NCBI RefSeq assembly: GCF_023091745.1
Contig: NC_068925.1
Location: forward strand, 73,721,085-73,785,084
Origin: Budorcas taxicolor
Lineage: Eukaryota > Chordata > Mammalia > Artiodactyla > Bovidae
Direction of reading: 5' to 3'
Length of the DNA stretch: 64,000 nt
Below the pieces are notes generated by a model. That model was not told the origin of the DNA and ran no database searches. It worked only from the letters and a program-made list of their open reading frames with translations. The position numbers and the translations under genes were made by a program. This document shows positions 1 to 11,796 of the stretch, piece by piece (position 1 is the first letter of the stretch; every line of letters starts with the position of its first letter).

Positions 1-8
1 GTCAAATA

Positions 9-569
9 GTGATTGCAGCCCTGAAATTAAAAGACGCTTACTCCTTGGAAGAAAAGTTATGACCAACCTAGATAGCATATTCAAAAGCAGAGACATTACT
101 TTGCCAACTAAGGTCCGTCTAGTCAAGGCTATGGTTTTTCCCGTGGTCATGTATGGATGTGAGAGTTGGACTGTGAAGAAGGCCGAGTGCCGAAGAATTG
201 ATGCTTTTGAACTGTGGTGTTGGAGAAGACTCTTGAGGGTCCCTTGGACTGCAAGGAGATCCAACCAGTCCATTCTGAAGGAGATCAGCCCTGGGATTTC
301 TTTGGAAGGAATGATGCTGAAGCTGAAACTCCAGTACTTTGGCCACCTCATGCGAAGAGTTGACTCATTGGAAAAGACTATGATGCTGGGAGGGATTGGG
401 GGCAGGAGGAGAAGGGGAAGACAGAGGATGAGATGGCTGGATGGCATCACAGACTCAATGGACGTGAGTCTGAGTGAACTCTGGGAGTTGGTGATGGACA
501 GGGACCCCAGGCGTGCTGTGATTCATGGGGTTGCAAAGAGTCGGACATGACTGAGCGACTGAACTGAAT
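9..569 (+). mobile_element. BovB (RTE) LINE, 3' fragment
   Basis: This is the 3' part of a BovB retrotransposon in sense orientation. It keeps an open frame at 59-550 for the C-terminal region downstream of the reverse transcriptase, with the Cys/Trp-rich stretch containing GCESWTV and the basic run GGRRRRGRQRMRW. It ends in the usual (CTGAA)n tail rather than poly(A). The match to the family seems to begin near position 9, so the copy is probably 5'-truncated there and not cut by the window edge. It lacks endonuclease and catalytic RT and cannot move on its own. The near-intact frame suggests a fairly recent insertion. Confidence 0.9.
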
Positions 570-1393
570 CTTCATAGAGGCCCATGAATTAGGTATTATG
601 AACAGTCATTACATCGATGAAGAAAGTCAAGCACAGAGATGTCAAATTTGTCACAGAGTCAATAGTGACACAACCAGCATTCGAACCCAGGCAGCCCAAT
701 GCCAGAGTCTGAGCCCCAAGCCACCGACCATGACCTCTGAGACGCAGAGCACCCCAATGGGGAGCACCTCACTCCTCCAGGGAGTCAGCAAGGACTCTGC
801 AAAAGAGGTGACCTCCAGACTGGGTGCTGAGAAGGTCTATATGGGCAGAAGGAAGCAAACACACATACCAAGAAGAAAATGAATGAACGAGTCTCGTTCA
901 GGGAACAGAAAGAAGCTTAACACAGCTGCTCATGAGGCCAATGGTTAAGTCTGGAAAAGGCTGTGAAGGGAGGAGAATAGCTGATTAAAACTGCCTTTTG
1001 CTGGGTTTTCTGTAAACTGTACTTTGATTCAGTTCTCCTGGGGGTGGGCTGAGGGGACAGGCTGGAATGAGGAAGAAAGCAAAGAAGAGGTTCACAGTGG
1101 AAGCGAAGTAGACGATGAGAGGGTCAATCACGGTGCATACAATATGAATGGGGCCAACAAGGCATGGTTAGTTAATGTTTAACAGGAGGAAGTGATGTAA
1201 TTCAGAGGCCAAAATGGGGGATATGGGGGTATGATGAAGAAGAGCCTTTCCAACCCAACCCCAAGGTTTCTGTCTTAGTTAACATGGGTGAGGAGCCACT
1301 CTTTAAGATGATGGGGAGAATAGGGATGGGACAAAGCGTAGGGTTGGGAGAGGGGAAGAGTAGATAAGGAATTCTATTCGGGGCAAGCTGAAT
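570..1393. other. intronic DNA, no feature recognised
   Basis: No repeat or gene was recognised here. A 94-codon open frame at 598-882 has no recognisable domain and is treated as chance. Confidence 0.5.
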
Positions 1394-1511
1394 GAAGGCA
1401 ATGGTAACCCATCCCAGTATTCTTGCCTGGAGAATCCCATGGACAGAGGGCTGGTGGCTTGCAACCCACAGGGTGGCAAAGAGTCTGACTCAACTGAGCA
1501 CGCATGCACAC
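1394..1511 (+). mobile_element. Bov-tA SINE fragment
   Basis: The body and tail of a ruminant Bov-tA SINE in sense orientation: the CAGTATTCTTGCCTGGAGAA core, then the BovB-derived tail (GCAAAGAGTCTGACTCAACTGAGC). The tRNA-like head is missing. Such SINEs share their tail with BovB and are thought to be mobilised by its reverse transcriptase. Confidence 0.85.
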
Positions 1512-1699
1512 CCATGAGAAGAATCGTGAGTGGCTAATGAGACGGATGTTATCTTTCAAGCAAGCAGGCAGAAATACAACAGAACACCCAGCATCTCTAC
1601 AAAGGAAGCAGACAAATGTCATTGTCATGTAGACCAGTGTTTCATCAAGAGAATGTCTATGATGATGGAAATGGTCTATTATCTGCCTTGTCCAAGATG

Positions 1700-1850
1700 A
1701 TAGCCAGTAGCTACACATGGCTATGGAGCACTTAAAATATGGCCAGTGCAGCTAAGGAACTAGATTTGTAATTCTGTTGGATTTTAAACCATTTACACTT
1801 TAATAGCCACAAGTGGCTAGTAGCTACTGTATTAAATAGTGCAGGTCTGG
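1700..1850. mobile_element. palindromic DNA-transposon-like fossil
   Basis: The ends are inverted versions of each other (AGTAGCTACACATGGCTA near 1706 against TAGCCACAAGTGGCTAGTAG near 1803). The layout resembles a mammal-wide short non-autonomous DNA transposon that I have seen in many genomes but cannot name with confidence. Confidence 0.5.
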
Positions 1851-1898
1851 ACAACAGAAGCAGCTGTGTAATAATAAAAGCTGCTCAGAGGCTGCTGA

Positions 1899-2050
1899 TA
1901 TTGGAAGGGACCTTAGAGTTCATTTGGTATATTATTTTCTCATTTTACAAATAAGAAAACTAAGGCCCCAAGGGGAGACGTGACTTGCACAGAATCACTG
2001 CAGCCAGAGAGTGGTAAAGCAGACGAGAGCCACGGCCTTCGGTATCTGAT
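1899..2050 (-). mobile_element. MIR SINE, antisense
   Basis: The core TCATTTTACAAATAAGAAAA followed by a degenerate 'gactTGCACAGAATCACtGCAG' block matches the reverse complement of the MIR consensus. It is an old, diverged mammal-wide SINE. Confidence 0.7.
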
Positions 2051-2526
2051 CCACTGCCCTTTCCATTCCATAGGCTGCTTCTGTTATGCAAAAATAGCTG
2101 CAATTTTGCTCAATTCTGGTGCGTGGAATCGATGCAGCTGGCGGGCGAAGCCAAGTGAAGATCATGGACTCCCCCTGCTGAGCGAGACATCCCAAACATC
2201 ACTGGCTAAGTAGCTACAGCAGATATTTTCATCGCGAATAACAGAATCCACTCTGGTTAGTTTTAACAGGAAAGGAACTTTGTAAGGAAGGATCAGCAGC
2301 TTGCACAACCTCTGAGAGAGGGTCTGGAAGCCAGGCTTAGGGCTGGGCAGTCAGGCACTGTTGACAAATCCCACCACCACAGCTCTGATGCAGACTCTGC
2401 TGTGCCTGCCACTGGGCTCAGACGAGTGGCTCCTCCCAGACACCTGCTGGATGGCATTGCCGCCTGGCTCACCAGAACGCATTCCACATGCCCCTCCCTT
2501 CCTGTGTCATTCCCAGCATAAGCTAA

Positions 2527-2873
2527 GCAGAAAGAGAAAAACAAGTATCACATATGAACAAATACATATGGAATCTAGAACCTGTGGACCCAGCGGAGGA
2601 AGGTGAGAGTGGACAAACTGAGAAAGTAGCACTGACTGTATATACACTACCATGTGTGAAATGGATAGGCAGTGGGAGGTTGCTAAATAACACAGAGAAC
2701 CCAGCCTGGCACTCTGTGATGACTTAGAGCAGTGGGATGGGGGGAGGCGAGGGAAACTGAGGAGGGAAGGAATATATATACGACTGATTCACAATGTTGT
2801 ATGGTAGAAACCAACATAACATTGTAAAGCAATTTTCCACCAATTAAAAAACAAGTAAAATTAAAATAAATAG
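2527..2873 (+). mobile_element. L1 3' end
   Basis: L1 3' end typical of cetartiodactyl genomes: ATATGGAATCTAGAA near the start, then ACTGATTCACAATGTTGTA, AACATTGTAAAGCAATTTTC and an A-rich terminus. No coding part is included. Confidence 0.75.
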
Positions 2874-4170
2874 AGGGGAGAAGGAATCTGATACTTTTAT
2901 TACAAAGGAAAGCAAGTTTCTGGCTTCTATCCGGTGCAGAAATCTGACAAGTCAGAACAATCCCCAGCAATCAGGAAGAGTTAAAAAAAAAAAAAAAAAA
3001 GACACCACCACCGCTTACCAAATGTCCTGTTGAATAAATACTCTGCCTTCGCTGGTTTGGACCACAGACCTTACAGCCCATCCTGCTCAGCAGCATCCTT
3101 GACCCAGAGCTTTGTGCACTTAAAATTATGTGGCGATATTGCAGATTTTCTCAATTAATTCACCAGGGGCTTTCAACTTTTTTAAAGGATACATTTATTC
3201 ACCAGAAAATCTATATTGATAAAGGCTATGTATGGTGGGAAGTGAATTATGCACTTCAACTCTTGGAGGATAAAGAGTTTCTTTTTTAATCTCGATTTTC
3301 TAAATAACAACTCGATATAGTGCAGCCATGAAGATGAATAATTCTGCAATGTTTTTCCTCAGACGTGGTAGGAGTAGGAAGGAAGCGAGAGTGGATCTGA
3401 GAAATCGTCTAAGACCTGAAAAGTACTGTAATGCGGGACACAGTCATCAAGGCTTTTCTCCCCTAAAATTCTCCAAAGGAAAGGATCACAGATCCTTCCA
3501 GGTGTTGGAGTCTAGGGAAAGAGAAACGCTGTCTTTGACAGGAGTCGTGATGGGGGAAGCCAGGAAGCGGCTGCGTTCTCGACAAAAACTGAGAATATAC
3601 CAGCGGAGAATACAAGGGAAGAATATCCCGACTCATCGTGCAGCAGCTTTCATATGCAAACCAGATGGTGCTCTCCTTCCGGCCGCCCAGAGCGGGGATC
3701 GGTGCTCTAGACGGAGGTCTCCTGTCCTGAGGGTGGCTGACATACAAGAGCAGCGACCCTGAGACAGAAGCTGGGGGCTAAGACCCGGGCCTTCAGAGAC
3801 CCCACAGGGAGGGAGCTCAAATGACAAGACGGCTACACGTGCCCACGAGAAAGCTGCAAACCCCGTCCCAGTGGGCTTCCCAGAGCCAGCCCACTCTCTC
3901 CAAAGGCGTACTGCGGGGTTCCACCACCATCCAACTGCCTCCAGTTTCACGGCCATGTGTATCATGATGCCTTGTACAACACAGCAAGAAAACAAAAGCA
4001 GAAAGAAATTAAAGGATCATCTGGGGCTACTGTTACTCAGCACAGAGTGGCTTTCACAGGAGCTGGCTGTCAAAGAGCCTTCTCTTGGGTCACCAAGCTC
4101 CAGCTTGCAGGGGAACAGCATGGTAACAGCTAATGTCACTAAATTTCTAGCTCAGCCTGTCACAGATCCA
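2874..4170. other. intronic DNA, no feature recognised
   Basis: Contains an A18 run at 2983-3000 and a 144-codon open frame at 3328-3762 that is basic and has no domain I recognise. No splice signals or family similarity support coding, so nothing is called. Confidence 0.5.
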
Positions 4171-4670
4171 TCCTGTTACTCCCCTACTTAAAACCCTTCT
4201 GTGGCACCAACTGCATCGAAAAGAGAACCCGTTCTTCACAGCCTGGCTGTCACCTCTTCTTCCAGACTCATCTTGGACTCCTGGCTCCTCGCTCCATACC
4301 CTCCTGCCCCACGAGCTTCCCCCCTCCTTCCATTTCTCAGTCGGCTCCTTCTGGTCTCAGGGCCCTGGTGCCTGAAGCAGCCTGGCCTCAGATCTCCCCC
4401 ACTGCCTCCTTCAGCTCACCCGCCTCTCACTCAGTGTCACCTACTGCCTCCAAGAGGCCCTTCCTGCCCACGCCATCAAAGGGTGTTCCCCGCCTTGCCC
4501 TTCCATCGCAGCATGGGCAATGCTGTGCTCATTTACTCTCTGGCTTCACCCACTGCAATGCAGGCAAGGGAGGGCAGAGACTTTGTCTAGCTCATCACTG
4601 CTTTCATCCCAGTTCCTGAAACAGTGCTTAGACCACTTAATTGGTTGCATAAATAAATGGATTTAATGAA
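4171..4670 (+). mobile_element. L2 LINE, 3' end
   Basis: Reads through the L2 3' region in order: TACTCCCCTACTTAAAACCC, a Pro/Ser-type C-rich middle, then GGGCAGAGACTTTGTCTAG and a degenerate AATAAATGGATTTAATGAA terminus. The open frames at 4201-4590 and 4368-4619 are by-products of this C-rich fossil. Confidence 0.75.
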
Positions 4671-5158
4671 AAGGAGATAGTTACTAAGTCCTGTTCCATT
4701 TTTGAAAAATAAGATGTATTCATTCAAACATTTTTTTTAATTCATGGTCCCAAATGCTCAGCCCCTTCGCCGTGCTCTGCGTCTTTGGGTTGCAGATAAG
4801 GGACACTGGTTTCAGCCCCGTCACCGAGCAAGTGAGCTTTCCCAGTCCGTAGCTTTACTCTTCTTTAAATGGGAACAATCACTGCATTATTTAAAAACTG
4901 AGATAATTGAAGCGTAACATGTTAAAAAAAAAAAAAAAGACAATGGGCCCAAAATGGAGACACGTGCTAAGAATGGAGGAAGCAGCGTTTGAGATGGACT
5001 TGAAAGGAGCAGGCTTGAATATGGGGGCCAGGTGGGCACTTCACGCACAGGGAATACACAAGCCAAGAAAAGCAGCCAGGAAGTGGGAAGAAAGATGGAA
5101 AATAGCACGAGGACCCATTTGGCAGTGACACAAAAGATTAAAGGTGAGATGAAATGGA
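4671..5158. other. intronic DNA, no feature recognised
   Basis: Only an A-run at 4923-4938 stands out. No gene or repeat family was recognised. Confidence 0.5.
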
Positions 5159-5262
5159 AAAGGGCTTCCCTGGTGGCTCAGATGGTAAAAGAATCCGCCT
5201 GCATTGCAAGAGACCTGGGCTCAATCCCTAGGCTTGGAAGATTCCTGGAGAAAGCCATGGAA
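5159..5262 (+). mobile_element. Bov-tA SINE, head only
   Basis: The tRNA-like head is visible (GGGCTTCCCTGGTGGCTCAG, then a B-box-like GGGCTCAATCCCTAGG). The body stops at GGAGAAAGCCATGGA, so the copy is 3'-truncated. Confidence 0.8.
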
Positions 5263-5499
5263 CAAACGAATCTGAAGACCTACTGCTGTGGGCCCTGCAC
5301 AGGGTGGGTTAGTCTGGCTTTGACCCAGGAAAAGAGAATCACTGACTACTTCTGAGTAGGGAGAGACAGCGTCAGAGAAGTCATCAAAAACTCAGAAAGG
5401 GTTAGTGAGTGACCCCAAGGTGGGAGAGGGGCCAGGACTCAATCCTGTTACCCTGACTCCAGAGGTGAAGTGGGGGTGGGAAAAGGAAGGAAAAAACTA

Positions 5500-5592
5500 A
5501 CCCCTACTAAGTCCTTACTGTTTCCAGGCATGGAGCTGACTGTGTGGCATATATTATATACCCCACTACAACTCTGTGAGGTAAGAAGCCCA
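5500..5592 (-). mobile_element. MIR fragment, antisense
   Basis: CCAGGCATGGAGCTGAC, then ATATATTATATACC and ACAACTCTGTGAGGTAAG, follow the reversed MIR 3' half. It is short and diverged. Confidence 0.5.
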
Positions 5593-5679
5593 AAGCACAG
5601 ACAAAGGTGAATATCCTTTCTCCAGAAGCAGAAAGGAAAATGTGATGTGAGAGATGGCAAGGGATCAGACTCAACCGGA

Positions 5680-6012
5680 CTTTGAGAGTCCCTTGGACTG
5701 CAAGGAGATCCAACCAGTCCATCCTAAAGGAAATCAATCCTGAGCATTCACTGGAAGGGCTGAAGCTGAAACTCCAATACTCTGTCCACCTGATGCGAAG
5801 AACTGACTCATTGAGAAAGATCCTAATGCTCGGAAAGACTGAAGGCAGGAGGAGAAGGGGATGACAGAGGATGAGATGGGTGGATGGCATCACCAACTTG
5901 ATGGACAGGAGTCTGAGCAAGCTCTGGGAGTTGGTGATGGACAAGGAAGCCTGGTGTGCTGCAGTCCACAGGGTCGCAAAGAGTTGAACATGACTGACCA
6001 ACTGAATTAAAC
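5680..6012 (+). mobile_element. BovB LINE, 3' fragment
   Basis: Sense BovB 3' end starting at TTGAGAGTCCCTTGGACTGC and ending in a degenerate tail (CTGAATTAAACTGA). An open frame remains only at 5682-5864, and substitutions are more frequent than in the 1-569 copy, so this looks like an older insertion. It is 5'-truncated. Confidence 0.9.
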
Positions 6013-6787
6013 TGACTAGTCATCTGGCTACTAGGCTTCTTAAAGATGCAAGGTGAGCATCACACGACCCCAAACATAATTTCAAATGATGGTGAGCAGA
6101 CTTCTTTATCAACTCTGTGACTGCTACTGTTAAACTGCAGCAAATGTGGCGGTGGACTTCAGGGTGCTCAAAACAGAGGAGGTTACAGACTACCCTATGA
6201 CTCATGAAGCTCAAAACACTAATGTTTTCAACCCAAACAACACTTCTGTTCTGCTGTGGGGCTGGTGTTGTGACTGGGTCAGGTAGAGGTTGTCACCAAG
6301 AGAAAACCAAAACCAGTTTGCTCATTTCAGATTTCCATGAACCATTCATTGACTCATCACTGAAGTGTGCTGCCCTCTGACAATTCAAAGATAGTCCCGA
6401 CCATGGCGAGGTCCCAGGATCAACCTTCAGGAGAAAAGGACACTACAGAAGTGAGCGGCTGGCCCATTTTGCCTTCTCTCTCACCAGAACAAAATCACGC
6501 TTCAAAAGCGCACAGAGGAGCTATTTCATAGAAACATTAGCGCTTGTACAGGATTGAATAGGCACTATGTTGAAGGATCTCTAAGCAGAATATGCTCGCT
6601 TATGTAAAGGAATTTATCTTCCAATGACTGTGTCAGCTCCAGAGAGCTTCTCAAGTAGCTTCAGGGCCATGCCTGAGGCCCACTGCCTTTTTCTATTTGC
6701 CTAAAATGTACCCCTGGCATCTCCGCCACACTTGGCATTTCTGCTGGTCCTGACAGAATATCAAAACAGTCTCCTAAGCAGAAGAAA
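6013..6787. other. intronic DNA, no feature recognised
   Basis: No repeat family, gene or simple repeat was recognised in this stretch. Confidence 0.5.
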
Positions 6788-6845
6788 CTAACAACATTGT
6801 AAAGCAACTATACTCCAATAAAAATATACTCAACGAAAAAAAAAT
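6788..6845 (+). mobile_element. L1 3' terminus
   Basis: ACAACATTGTAAAGCAACTA followed by a CTCCAATAAAAAT block and an A-run matches the last ~50 bp of L1 elements in ruminants. It is a very short 5'-truncated insertion. Confidence 0.65.
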
Positions 6846-6940
6846 TGTCCTAAGGACAAAAGTAGTGGCTCTGAAGTGCTCACACATGCACTTTAGAACA
6901 AAAAGGGAAAGTGATGGTAAAGAAAACATATTTTACTATT

Positions 6941-7056
6941 TTTTTTTGCCTGTATCTCCCAGCTTGTGGGATCTTAGTTCCCCAAACAGGGACTGAACCT
7001 GGGCCCACAGCAGTGAAAGCACCCAATCATAACCACTGGATCACCAGGGAAGTCCC
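6941..7056 (-). mobile_element. CHR-type tRNA SINE, antisense
   Basis: On the minus strand it begins GGGACTTCCCTGGTGATCCA and continues through a B-box-like GGTTCAGTCCC to GGAACTAAGATCCCAC. That is the tRNA-Glu-derived head of the cetartiodactyl CHR SINE family. Only the head and proximal body are present. Confidence 0.8.
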
Positions 7057-8813
7057 AGTATTTAAGTTAGACTCTTATTTGAAATAGGTATTACAATGGA
7101 TTAAATAGCTAAATATAAATAACACAGAAAGCAAGAAGAAAACATGGGTGAACATTTTTCTGCTTTTCACATGCACAAGCATAGGAGTAATTGTTTAAAA
7201 AACAAAACCCCTGACAAATTTCATCTTTCAGACAACATGTAAGAAGGATGTTTTGAGATTTACCTTTAAAAGTCATGAGAGCATCTTGTATCACTTAAAA
7301 TGATTCCTCGATCTGAGGTACTTAGAAGGGGGCAGGTGGGTAGATACAAAGCAAATACAGTATATCTTTCATAAAAGGGGTGGGGCTGGCTACAATTAGG
7401 GGTAAAACAAAACAGCAAGAATCAGACCAAACATCACTAATCAATTCTACTTTCTTTGCCAAAACTTAACTAAGCTAAATTTAAACAAGTCTTCCTGTTA
7501 CCTATTTAAAATCAAAGAGCAACTTTCTTCTGTGTTTCTCTTCCTAGATTGGCCACTTTTTTCCTTTTTCTTTGGTAGCATCACATTAAGAACTCTAGCT
7601 AATGCTCTTCTGAGAATATTCTTCAGTGATTTGTGACTACTGTTTCCAGGAAGTCTTCCCTTTGGTTTCTATAAGATGCAGAAGGATTGAGTGCACAGAA
7701 TTTTCCCACAGTCGTCATAAAACGCCAACACCAGAAATGCTCACATTTCATTAACTGTGACAGCTCCTTCCTGCCCCACAGCCCAGTGAAACACGCCAAC
7801 AACTTAAAAGGGAACATGTCCCTCCCTGCAGTTGCCTAGGTTGAGATCACAGATAGGGCTCTTGGCTTTGTGAAAATTGATGTCATTCCAGAGAAGCTGA
7901 CATTGCTTCCATCAACGTAAAAGATGAAGCTGATTAATTTCAGGCATGCTGCAGTTTCTTTCCTGCCAAATGCTAAGCATTCAATACAGCCTGACAACCC
8001 AAAGTACATGTTAAGAGTTAGTTGGAGTCAATAATTGCAGTTAATTTAAAAAAAAAGTCTATGCCAATTTCTCCAACATGTCCTCTTTTTAGAAATGGAA
8101 ATATATTTTCTTCTGTTGGTCATCACAGACTGAGAAGGATTCCTGGAGTATTAATCCCCCCCCCACCCCCCTCACTCTTCTAATCCTCTAAGGATCTCTC
8201 TATTGATACATCAATCTCTCCATTGATATGCCAAAGCCCTCTGAGGTCACTAAATCACCATTCAAGGCTCCCCTTCCTCTGCCCTGGCAATTATGAGCTG
8301 TTTCTCTCCACCCAACTGAAACCACCTTCTTAAGTCTAAAGGGCACTTAAGACTTTCTGCTGGCTAAATGTTCCTCCAATTAAAAAGGAAAAACAAAATC
8401 CTCCTGCAAACCACCCTCTCCACCAGCTGCCTGGTCTTTCTGTCCTCCCCATCACAGCTTAACCTTTAAAAAGAGTTGTGGCTGCCATTCCCCAACCTCC
8501 TGCTTTCATCTCTTCAACCCGGCTTTCACACTGACATGCTGATGAAACAGTTCTCACTAAAGGGCCCAAGTCCCCAAGTTCTCACTAAGTCCCCACCAGG
8601 TCTGCGTTCTGCTCCCCACGCCCACCCACAACACAGGCGCAGAAAGGATCCGCTTTCTAAAAACAGCTGCAAATAAAGGGGTCACACCCCCCCACACCAT
8701 CCTGGAATTCCTAGGAGATGGAGAAATGACTATTCCCCTCAACCAGCTCCCCCACCCACACCCTGCCCCACCCCAGCTGGGAGGAGGCCACAGAAGTCCA
8801 GGGAAACAGCAAA
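7057..8813. other. intronic DNA, no feature recognised
   Basis: A long stretch with no recognised repeat or gene apart from a C-rich run at 8157-8170. The short open frames here (60-66 codons) have no recognisable content. Confidence 0.5.
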
Positions 8814-9103
8814 TGAGCCAAGATGGCAGTGGTCAGGCTCTCTCACCCCCAAGGCCTCTCACTCCATGTTTTGTAAATACATGGTCACGTGACAGCTGAG
8901 ATCACTTAGAGCACCTCGCATGTCCCTCACGATGTACCCGCTCAGCCATGGACCACTTTTGCTCTGTAAACATGTATAAGCCCCACCTGAGAAGACCCTT
9001 TTGCTGCCGTACCTGCCATTAGAGAATAAACACGTCTGCAGTTCCTACCACCCCTTGAGTTTTCTTCTGGCTTCCCAGCTCGAGCCTTGCCACCCTGGGT
9101 TCA
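8814..9103 (+). mobile_element. candidate solo LTR (ERV)
   Basis: It has the layout of a long terminal repeat: it could begin TGAGCC and end GGTTCA, with a TATA-like TATAAG at 8975-8980 and a polyadenylation signal AATAAA at 9025-9030, followed by a pyrimidine-rich U5-like stretch. No gag, pol or env sequence follows. The target duplication is not obvious, so the boundaries are tentative and the family is not assigned. Confidence 0.5.
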
Positions 9104-10879
9104 GCGACCAGTGAGATACAGCAAGACAGGAAGAGATTTAGAATCCTTAGGCTCTTGGCTTAGTGGGGAGTGCTGACATGTGCTGGGAGGTGGCTGAGGC
9201 GATAGAGACACTTCATCCAGAGACTGGGCATGCCTGCCAGAAGGAGAGACTGACCTCTCACTCCCCCAGTGGATAACCACAGGCGTGTTGGTTTGTTCTG
9301 CCCCCGACCAGAGTAAAGGAAAGGAATGGCAGGAAGACGGCAGGGTGGAAAGAAGCCCCAGTTCTGCTTGGTTCTCAGAACAGATTAAGGTGACTCATTG
9401 AGCATCTTACTAGCACTCACACAAAAGAGCCTTCTGCCAAAGTCAGGGGATCCCAACGCCAATTACATTAGAGACACTTAACCACTCCCTCTGCCTCCTC
9501 CCCTACCACGGGGGACATGGTTGGCGCCCAGAAAAAGGACAGAAAGGAGGGGTTCCAGAAGCGGACCACCCCTCCTCCTCACTTCAGGTTGCTCAAACCA
9601 CAGGGCTGGCAGGCAATGAGCTGAGGGCAAGCTTTAAATCAAATGTCTCCCTTTCTCACCATGGTATTCCCAGAAATAACCAAGTGGCACATGGTGGGCT
9701 TGATAATTATTTGTTAAATAAACAGCTTCTTGTAATCCTCACCCTCCAGTCCTTTCTGCTTCATTTCATGCATTTACTCATTCAGTCACCCCTACACAAA
9801 TTTTTGTTGAAGGGTTGATTCTCTATATAACTGAATTATGAAAAGGGGATTAAGATGTGTTCCCAGCACTCAGAAAGTTACCAAGTACAAACTTGCAGGC
9901 ACCACAGCACTATTGTGAATAGTAGTATGGGAGTAACACGAAATACCAAAGACACTGACTCAGAAGCTCCGATCTACTCCCTGAAGTTCATTCAGACGGC
10001 TTTTATGATGGGTTTAGACACAAAATTCTCATGCCTTCCTTTCCTGTGACCACGGACCCTTGATCCCTCCTGCTAAAATACATTTACCCTTGATGTATCA
10101 CGGGTAAGAGTTTACACACAACCTTCCATGTGTGAGAGCCTGGAGAAAGCCAGCATAATCCATATTCCCCAGGCCAAGGAATTTCACTGTGCAATTTCAC
10201 TGCACAGCCTTGGATAAGGACCTAGAGAAAGGACAAGGTAGGCATGGCCCCTCTTGGGACACCACCATATGCAATCTGGCAGAGAGGAAATGCTGCTGTT
10301 TTAGGATCAAGGTGATGCCAAAGATGTATATTTCTCCTCAGAGAGCATTTTACCCACAAGGAGATGGCCGTGCCTCGCAGAGAACTGAACCACTGTAACA
10401 TCTACCCAGAAATAATCACATGTGATTTACAAGACTGTTTATTAGTGGACTTAGAATTAATTAGCATTTAGAGCCACACAGTTTCAGAAAGCAAATGACT
10501 CTACATGATTCCTGATTTCCTTGTAATCTTCAGCTTACAGTCCTTCAGCAACCATTATTGCTTTCCACATATATTTTTGATAGGCACTTTTAATGATCAT
10601 TTCCCAGCATTATTGGAATAATAAATACATGCTCAGTATAATGAAAATCTAGAAAGTACAACAAAGTTTACAGCAGGAAAAATATGATGCATATTCTTAG
10701 CAACTCTTAATATTCTGGTATGTTTCCACTTAACCTCTGTTTAATAACTATTTGGCATTAATACACCCCATAAGTCAACTCGGTTAACAAATCACCAATA
10801 TACTAGGATATAAACGGCTATCTGTAATCTCTTTGAATTATGAACAAAGTTGGTGTCTTAATGACTGGAGAAGAACCAG
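9104..10879. other. intronic DNA, no feature recognised
   Basis: No confident repeat or gene. The region 10540-10740 has the AT-rich look of an old interspersed repeat (TTAATGATCATTTCCCAGCA, then ATAATAAATACATG) but I could not place it in a family. Confidence 0.45.
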
Positions 10880-11080
10880 TTGCCATTTAGTCACATCCTA
10901 GTCTTTGGCATCCCCATGGACTGTAGCCCGCCAGGCTCCTCTGTCCATGGAACTCTCCAAGCACGAATACTAGAGTGGGCTGCCATTTCCTCCTCCAGGA
11001 GATCTTCTGACCCAGGGACTGAAACCACAACTCCTGCATTGGTGGGTGAATTCTTTACCACTGAGCCACCTGGGAAGCTC
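10880..11080 (-). mobile_element. Bov-tA SINE, antisense
   Basis: Near full length in reverse: tail first (CATCCCCATGGACTGTAG), body (GCACGAATACTAGAGTGGGC), then the tRNA-like head in reverse (ACCACTGAGCCACCTGGGAA). Confidence 0.88.
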
Positions 11081-11291
11081 AAAACCACCAGTAGATTCTG
11101 TTTTTAAAAAGCTTAAATTCAGTGGAGGGCAGACTGGTCAAGATGGTTGTTTAATGTATGAATGCAGGCTGGCTCTCTTTTCTATTTGTCTTTGCAGCAG
11201 CCCAATAGTTAGGTAACTACCATTTCAGATATAAATCCCTTTGATTGTTTAAAGAGGCTGGCTATCCTTGTGTGACTCTGGGAGGCGCGAG

Positions 11292-11316
11292 CACACACAC
11301 ACACACACACACACAC
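11292..11316. repeat. (CA)n microsatellite
   Basis: An uninterrupted CA dinucleotide run of about 12 units, likely polymorphic. Confidence 0.95.
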
Positions 11317-11613
11317 AAAAACAGTGCTGGCAGTGTGTTCCTAACAACTATACAGTTGCCATTATTCATCAAGATATTTAACAAGGGCTTTATTTTCATC
11401 TCAGTATTTCATAATAGACAGGCTATGCCAATGATATCTAAAATAAAAATTATTGGCTTACCTAACCAAGAAATCATGTAGTCCAACGTCAAAATGCCTG
11501 TGGAAGGAAGACAAAGAGAAGCATATCAATAGGAGATAGTCACAACAGTGGCGGAGCTGACGAAATAGCCATCACTTACATTTGCAGCATGGGGAACACA
11601 CGGGTTCCTCCAT

Positions 11614-11796
11614 GATAGTGATTCCCCAGGTATGTCCTCTGGGGCAGCCATGGCCTCAGGCTCTGGGAACTTGCTGAAAATGCAACTTCTCAGCCCACCC
11701 CCACACACCAACTGTGAAGTTCTGGGGATGAGGCCCAGCTATCAGATTTAGCGAGCCTGCCAGGTGATTCTAATGCAGAGTTGCTCACTGCTCTAC
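11614..11796 (+). mobile_element. MER5A-like DNA transposon
   Basis: GGGAACTTGCTGAAAATGCA, then GGGGATGAGGCCCAGCTATC and GCCAGGTGATTCTAATGCAG follow the MER5A (hAT-Charlie non-autonomous) consensus in order and orientation. Confidence 0.75.

Noticed and set aside
3328..3762. 144-codon basic open frame on the plus strand
   Set aside because: No family resemblance and a competing minus-strand frame over the same bases; lacks evidence for expression.
5159..5262. tRNA-like A/B box sequences in SINE heads throughout the window
   Set aside because: They are parts of Bov-tA and CHR SINEs, without intact cloverleaf or flanking terminators, so not functional tRNA genes.
9522..9530. TGGCGCCCA resembling a tRNA-Lys primer-binding site
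   Set aside because: It lies about 420 bp beyond the candidate LTR end rather than directly after it, matches only 8-9 bases, and no retroviral genes follow.
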